Part shown: piece by piece, positions 60,119-64,000 of the stretch
Layout: every line of letters starts with the position of its first letter
How positions within the stretch are numbered: position 1 is the first letter of the stretch
Origin: Streptomyces sp. TRM68416
GTDB lineage: Bacteria > Actinomycetota > Actinomycetes > Streptomycetales > Streptomycetaceae
Assembly (NCBI RefSeq): GCF_014596915.1
Contig: NZ_JACVWU010000036.1
Span: forward strand, 1 to 64,000
DNA: 64,000 nt
Direction of reading: 5' to 3'
Made by a program: the position numbers and the translations under genes
Notes under the pieces: generated by a model
The model's input: only the letters and a program-made list of their open reading frames with translations
Database searches by the model: none
What the model was told of the DNA's origin: nothing

Positions 60119-61327
60119 TCAGCCTGTCGAGGGCGATTTCGGCATGTGCCTGGCCAACGGCTGACTGCGTGCGGCCCTCAAGGGCAAGAAGGCTCGCATT
60201 TGCTCGATGGCAGGCTGGACGCCTGAACGCGTGCGGATCACGAGCCCCATGTCTTGGAGTGCGTTCAAGTCCCTGTTGATCATCTTCTGGGTGTGTCCGG
60301 CGTACTCCTCTGCGAGCTCAGGATTCAGACGCCTGACATCAGCGGTTGTGGTGATCTCGCCCACTGGAAGGCTCAGTACAAGGTGGCGCCGCCGTCGGGC
60401 GGCCGGGCTCGTTTCGTGATGGAACTTCTCGTGAATGAAGTTTTCCCAAGTCACGGCCATCTGCTGCGCCTTGATCATGTCGACCTGCTCACGAAGGCCG
60501 TCCAGCAGCCCCTGGAGCGCGTAGCGAATGAAGGGCTTTGTGTCGTACGGCTGCACTTTGCTGGCCCTGTCGAGCACGCTCAGGTACCGGGTGCGCGTTC
60601 GGTTGTAGTGGTCACTTAGGAGGTGCGCTGACACGTCGGGCATTCGTGCTTTGGCGAGTAGCTGAAACTCGACCATGCGCGCAGTCCGGCCGTTCCCATC
60701 GCCGAAGGGGTGGATCCAGGCCAGGTAGAGGTGAGCAAGGATCGCTGACACGACTGACACCTGGAATTCAAAGCCTGCCGGGGCATCGGCCTCTAGCTGC
60801 TTGAGCCACTCGCAGAGCCTGTTGATCAGGTACTCACAGTCTTCGGCTGGTGCCCCTATGTAATTGGCCACTGACACGCCATGTGTGCGAAGTTGTCCCG
60901 GAATGGCGTCATCGGCCAGATTGTCCAGATCCTTGCAGATTATGCGATTGAGCTCCAGGATCCGGCCTGGTGTGAGCTCTAGAGACTTCCCCACGGCCAC
61001 GTCAGACATGATCATGCCGTAAGCCTCCAGGACGTTGTCTACCTCCTGGCCGAGATACTCCTGCGACGGCGGCAACTTCAGTTCGTTCTGGATCCGCTTG
61101 CGCACTGCTTCTTCGGAGAGAGTGTTGCCTTCAATGCGGGTGGTCGCGTGGGCGCCCTTGCTCAGGAACACCTGGTTGAAGTGCTCCTGGATCGCGGGGA
61201 TTAGTGGCACGCCGGCCACGTGCTCACACTTGGAGTGGATCTCGCCCAGTTGCATCCATGTCTCGGCCCCGAGGTCGAGGTCTGGCTTGAACACAAGCCA
61301 CGGATGTGTCTCCTCGTAGCGTCGCAT
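60119..61327 (-). CDS. Fic-domain protein (AMPylator-type) with C-terminal winged helix
   Basis: The 402-residue protein has the Fic core HPFGDGNGRTAR (His206). An N-terminal inhibitory motif TRIEGNTLS (Glu66) marks a class II, self-inhibited enzyme. A C-terminal winged helix follows (TTTADVRRLNPELAEEYAGHTQKMINRDLNALQDMGLV). Fic enzymes transfer AMP or related groups to protein hydroxyls. The ATG at 61327 has GGAGAG upstream; an in-frame TTG 36 bases earlier lacks support. Base composition is lower in GC than the left part, consistent with acquired DNA. The gap 61328-61714 holds only a CTAGCGCTAG palindrome at 61448. Confidence 0.93.
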   Translation of the reverse strand: MRRYEETHPWLVFKPDLDLGAETWMQLGEIHSKCEHVAGVPLIPAIQEHFNQVFLSKGAHATTRIEGNTLSEEAVRKRIQNELKLPPSQEYLGQEVDNVLEAYGMIMSDVAVGKSLELTPGRILELNRIICKDLDNLADDAIPGQLRTHGVSVANYIGAPAEDCEYLINRLCEWLKQLEADAPAGFEFQVSVVSAILAHLYLAWIHPFGDGNGRTARMVEFQLLAKARMPDVSAHLLSDHYNRTRTRYLSVLDRASKVQPYDTKPFIRYALQGLLDGLREQVDMIKAQQMAVTWENFIHEKFHHETSPAARRRRHLVLSLPVGEITTTADVRRLNPELAEEYAGHTQKMINRDLNALQDMGLVIRTRSGVQPAIEQMRAFLPLRAARSQPLARHMPKSPSTG

Positions 61328-61714
61328 CTGTCCCGTCTCTCCATCCCCAAAGCCCCAGCTCAAAAGGGGGTAAGGGTCATTATCTCAGATGCGGGAGGCT
61401 TTGCCTATGTCCCGTTGAGCGTCCTCTCCAGTGTCCCTACCGTTGGGCTAGCGCTAGGGCCCGAGGTTGACGCTACTCGTTAGTAGTGTGCGAGGTGATC
61501 GAGCACCACTTTGGAAGATCGCGTATGGGGATGGGCGCTGATCTGGGGAGAGGCTGACCTCGTGATGTCGGCTACCTCGCTGTCTCTCCCCCCTTGTTTC
61601 CCGGCGGACGCCGCCTGATCGGGCACGTGGAGGTCTCTGCCGCGTTCTCAAGCCCGGAGGTGATCTTCCTGGCTCGGGAGCTTTAGGTGGCGCCAACGCG
61701 GCACGTGATAGGCC

Positions 61715-62017
61715 TCAGCTCTGGTCTCTGTCAGCGCCGTCGGCCCCAGGTGTGGGTGCAGGTGTCCTCGACCCCGTGTTGCCCCTTGTGGTGCGCAATG
61801 CCACCAGGGCTGTGATCAAACTAGCCACAGCCGTAACCAACCCTGTGACTGCGCTGATGATCCCGATCGTGGCAGTCACCGCAGCGGGTTCACCCCCATC
61901 CGACGAACCCGCGGATCGGAACCCTGGCAGGCTGCCGGAGAGGTAGCTGAAAGTCAGGAGTGCAACGGTCAGGAGCAGGAGTCGAATCGCGGTTGGCCAC
62001 AGAGATCTGCCCTTCAT
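61715..62017 (-). CDS. Small two-span membrane protein
   Basis: The 100-residue protein has helices AIRLLLLTVALLTFSYLSG and VTATIGIISAVTGLVTAVASLITALVAL, and a Ser/Thr/Pro/Asp tail. The start at 62017 is a guess: it is the ATG closest to the first helix and has no good ribosome-binding site. The frame stays open to 62191. Unknown function; it may be element-encoded. Confidence 0.5.
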   Translation of the reverse strand: MKGRSLWPTAIRLLLLTVALLTFSYLSGSLPGFRSAGSSDGGEPAAVTATIGIISAVTGLVTAVASLITALVALRTTRGNTGSRTPAPTPGADGADRDQS

Positions 62018-62296
62018 CCCAGGGACGATACAAGGGCGTGGCCGCCGAGGTCGGTAAGTCTCAATGGGCAGCGTCAAGCCGCCTTGCTGTGCGCTCAGTA
62101 CCCCGAAGAAGTGATGCGCCCAGTCTCCCATGTGGACCGTTTCCCTGTCTCGGCCCTTCTGAGCAGTACGGACGCCGGGATCAGTTGTCATGATCTGTCA
62201 ACGTCCGTCCACCTCGCACGGCCCCAGACGGCCCGAGCGGAGGTTCCCACTCTAGGGAGCTCAAGCGCCACGCAGCGTACTGATGTGCGATGGCGT

Positions 62297-62335
62297 GTGA
62301 GGGCCCTCGCCAGGTGCATTGGCGAGGGCCCTCAC
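62297..62335 (-). terminator. Perfect 16-bp hairpin
   Basis: Gtgagggccctcgcca (62297-62312) pairs fully with 62320-62335 across 7 nt, just after the stop of the small gene at 62340. It lacks a clear U-run. The gap 62018-62339 has no other feature. Confidence 0.8.
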
Positions 62336-62339
62336 CACG

Positions 62340-62531
62340 TCAGTTGCCAAGCAGCACCCCGGCCGCCATCTCGGCTGCCCCAGAGGCAACGCCTCCCAGG
62401 ATGGCCGCCACGAGCGCCCACAGGACCGGGTGGCGATCCCCGCCCCATGGGTCCCCACCGGTTGCGTGTGCTTGGCCATGGTGGACCGTCACGGTCCCGT
62501 TCGAACGGATCACGTTGATCCAGGCTTTCAT
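62340..62531 (-). CDS. Very small membrane protein
   Basis: The 63-residue protein has a hydrophilic start (MKAWINVIRSNGTVTVHHG) and one C-terminal transmembrane segment (VLWALVAAILGGVASGAAEM). GAGGGGG sits five bases before ATG 62531, and a perfect terminator follows the stop. Both make a real gene likely. Not recognised. Confidence 0.55.
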   Translation of the reverse strand: MKAWINVIRSNGTVTVHHGQAHATGGDPWGGDRHPVLWALVAAILGGVASGAAEMAAGVLLGN

Positions 62532-62726
62532 CAATCCCCCTCGCGGGCTGGGCTGTTGACGGTTGGCGTGTCGACACGCTGAAAACCGTAGACCTTCGCG
62601 AGCGGTGGATGCGGCACGTGAACTGCGCCATCACGAGGGGGCAAATCAGGGCAGATAGCCACACCCGTTCATGTCTTCGCGCTCCCGCGCGAGCGCGCGC
62701 GCGAGACAGTATATCTGTGACGCAGA

Positions 62727-63107
62727 TCACTTGGATTCCGAGCGAGCAGAGGGCTGATTAGCCTCTCTTTGCACCTTTAGTCGCTTTTCGCGGGCGCGCG
62801 CCTTCGCCTCATCCCGCACCTGCTGGCTGATTGCGTGAGCCCGGCGGGCAGCGGACGATTCCACCCATTTCGTTAATGTCCCAGCGCTGTAGCCGGTGAG
62901 GCGCGCCGCTTCCTCCTGGGCCATTCCTAGCTGGATGGCCCGTACGACCATGTCCTCGGCGGCCGTCTTGATTCTCAACTCGGCTTCTCTGAGCTCGCGG
63001 CGCTTATCGCCGACTTCGGCTAGCAACTCCTGGAATTGCTCAGGCCGATCGAATCGAAGCCATGCAGTCGCATCCATGCCAGCAGAATGCCGAAACTGCA
63101 GGGTCAT
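62727..63107 (-). CDS. Helix-turn-helix, coiled-coil small protein
   Basis: The 126-residue protein has a helical N-terminal half (FQELLAEVGDKRRELREAELRIKTAAEDMVV), a helix-turn-helix AQEEAARLTGYSAGTLTKWV and a highly basic tail (RDEAKARAREKRLKVQR). Probably a DNA-binding protein of the mobile element. The start is uncertain; the frame stays open upstream to 63317 and another ATG lies at 63077. Confidence 0.55.
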   Translation of the reverse strand: MTLQFRHSAGMDATAWLRFDRPEQFQELLAEVGDKRRELREAELRIKTAAEDMVVRAIQLGMAQEEAARLTGYSAGTLTKWVESSAARRAHAISQQVRDEAKARAREKRLKVQREANQPSARSESK

Positions 63108-63186
63108 GGTGGTGGCTTCCGGCGTTTGGGCCCAGTCCGCCGTTGCCTCGGCGATCTGTTGGTGCACGCACCCACGCGGTCGGCGC

Positions 63187-63336
63187 AGCGACTTTGGCCG
63201 GGAGCTGCTTTGGCGCGAGTGATCATGGCCCATTACGCTGACCCGCGAATCGGGCAGGCTTGTGGACCTGCCCGTTAGTGCCCGATGTTGGGCCATGATC
63301 TTCGAGGCTCGCGCCAAAGTGGCTGGCTAAAGTCGC
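63187..63336. repeat. Imperfect 150-bp palindrome
   Basis: Left gcgactttggcc...ctttggcgcgag...gatcatggccca mirrors right tgggccatgatc...ctcgcgccaaag...ggctaaagtcgc. Inside it lie two further nested pairs, gggcagg/cctgccc and tcgggca/tgcccga. No gene is seen in it. The 63108-63518 gap contains only this and the next palindrome. Confidence 0.8.
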
Positions 63337-63395
63337 GGAGCCGACCGCCCCAGCCGCGACATGCTCTGACCTCATGCCCTGTGTGCCTACCTCTT

Positions 63396-63473
63396 GGGCG
63401 GGAGCGGGCGGCCGGCGGTGCCGAGCGGGGCGGAGACATGAGCGCGGGCGCCGCCGGCCGCCCGCTCCCGCCC
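63396..63473. repeat. Perfect 23-bp inverted repeat
   Basis: Arms 63396-63418 (gggcgggagcgggcggccgg and three more bases) and 63451-63473 are exact complements with a 32-nt spacer. This is followed by ggaggagcgaagcgacga. It lies just after the Nudix stop and may be a terminator. Confidence 0.88.
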
Positions 63474-63518
63474 GGAGGAGCGAAGCGACGACGGGTGCTT
63501 GATGAAGTAGGGAAAGTC

Positions 63519-63971
63519 TTATCCCGCTGGGATCAGGTGCTTGCCGTCGTGGCTTCGTACGTGGGGGCCGTTGCCGTCCAGGGCGTCCAGAAGTCGGATC
63601 GCGTAGACCTCGGCCATGCGGGCGCTGACCTCATCGGGCGTGAGCCAGGAGACGGCTGTGGACTCGCTTGATGTGCGCTCGGTGCCGCCGGAAGGCTTGC
63701 AGCGGAAGACCAGGGCCACGATGCCGCGGGTGGTGTTCTTGTAGACGCCGGTGAGTTCGTCGACCTCGACGTGGATGCCTGTCTCTTCCCAGACCTCGCG
63801 GGCTACGCCGGCCTCTGGGGTCTCGTGGAGTTCGAGTACGCCGCCGGGGAGCTCCCAGGTGCCGTTGTCGGCTCGGCGGATCGCCAGGAGGCGTCCGTCT
63901 TCGCGCACCACTACTCCGGCTACGGATACGGAGTGCCGGGGTGGCGACGTCGCTTCCTGTGGTTGACTCAT
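63519..63971 (-). CDS. Nudix hydrolase (Pif-like)
   Basis: The 150-residue protein contains a complete Nudix box, GGVLELHETPEAGVAREVWEETGI (about 43-66: G, E, RE, EE, G in the right spacing). It hydrolyses a nucleoside-diphosphate derivative. In pSAM2 a Nudix protein (Pif) provides transfer immunity, and this gene lies in the presumed integrated element, so that role is possible. ATG 63971 is preferred over an ATG 12 bases upstream; neither has a good ribosome-binding site. Confidence 0.87.
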   Translation of the reverse strand: MSQPQEATSPPRHSVSVAGVVVREDGRLLAIRRADNGTWELPGGVLELHETPEAGVAREVWEETGIHVEVDELTGVYKNTTRGIVALVFRCKPSGGTERTSSESTAVSWLTPDEVSARMAEVYAIRLLDALDGNGPHVRSHDGKHLIPAG

Positions 63972-64000
63972 GTACAGGAGCATAGGAGGCAGGGAAGGGC

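Overview
The window is chromosomal DNA from a Streptomyces or close relative. GC is very high, many starts are GTG, neighbouring genes often overlap by 4 bp (ATGA or GTGA), and there are several actinomycete-specific families: AfsR/AfsS, Scr1/DUF397 pairs, FO synthase with several luciferase-like (F420-type) enzymes, and DUF6928. The order afsS-afsR, then FO synthase, then DD-carboxypeptidase, GPP34, Scr1, DUF397 and glutathione peroxidase matches what I recall of the S. coelicolor core region around SCO4425-SCO4444. The left 45 kb therefore looks like conserved core chromosome interrupted by small accessory islands.

Layout. 1-1.9 kb: a long repeat element next to an AbiEi/DUF559-type gene and a DUF397 remnant. 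1.9-5.4 kb: the secondary-metabolism regulators afsS and afsR. 5.4-13 kb: a catabolic run (two amidohydrolases, two luciferase-like monooxygenases, SDR, aldehyde dehydrogenase) with repeated 15-bp palindromic operators. 13-20.5 kb: a PemK-type toxin-antitoxin pair, a phosphodiesterase-like protein, a PHP protein, another luciferase-like enzyme, FO synthase (coenzyme F420 pathway) and a degenerate L,D-transpeptidase. 21-26 kb: a STAND NTPase with TPRs and an XRE/DUF397/HATPase group, separated by an inverted pair of the repeat element seen at 1-600. 26-34 kb: a degenerate ADP-ribosylglycohydrolase, an SDR/unknown divergent pair sharing the catabolic operator, a large membrane protein and a DD-carboxypeptidase with a long acidic tail. 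34-41.9 kb: GPP34, Scr1/Scr2, MerR, glutathione peroxidase, ArsR plus MFS, and a frameshifted FAD oxidoreductase beside a MarR gene. 42-47.9 kb: a two-component system, a PAF-acetylhydrolase-like lipase and a secreted GH5 mannanase with a CebR-type box.

The most interesting locus is 50.2-55.6 kb. It is a compact, translationally coupled terpenoid cluster: a seven-helix membrane protein with a faint resemblance to Pyr4/PaxB membrane cyclases, a class I terpene synthase, a cytochrome P450 and a methyltransferase, with a second methyltransferase divergent. A strong terminator closes it. Just after the terminator lies a 42-nt fragment of a tRNA-Arg(CCT) 3' half. Its orientation implies that everything to its right (about 55.65-64 kb, running off the window) is an integrated element. 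That part carries two GntR regulators, chains of very small genes, a Fic protein, a Nudix hydrolase like those of actinomycete integrative elements, and several large palindromes.

A second unusual theme is the approximately 160-bp core plus minisatellite repeat. It occurs three times, each time directly 3' of a gene of conflict or toxin-antitoxin type and in the same orientation relative to that gene.

All identifications come from reading the translations and DNA by eye. Family names are recognition, not search results.
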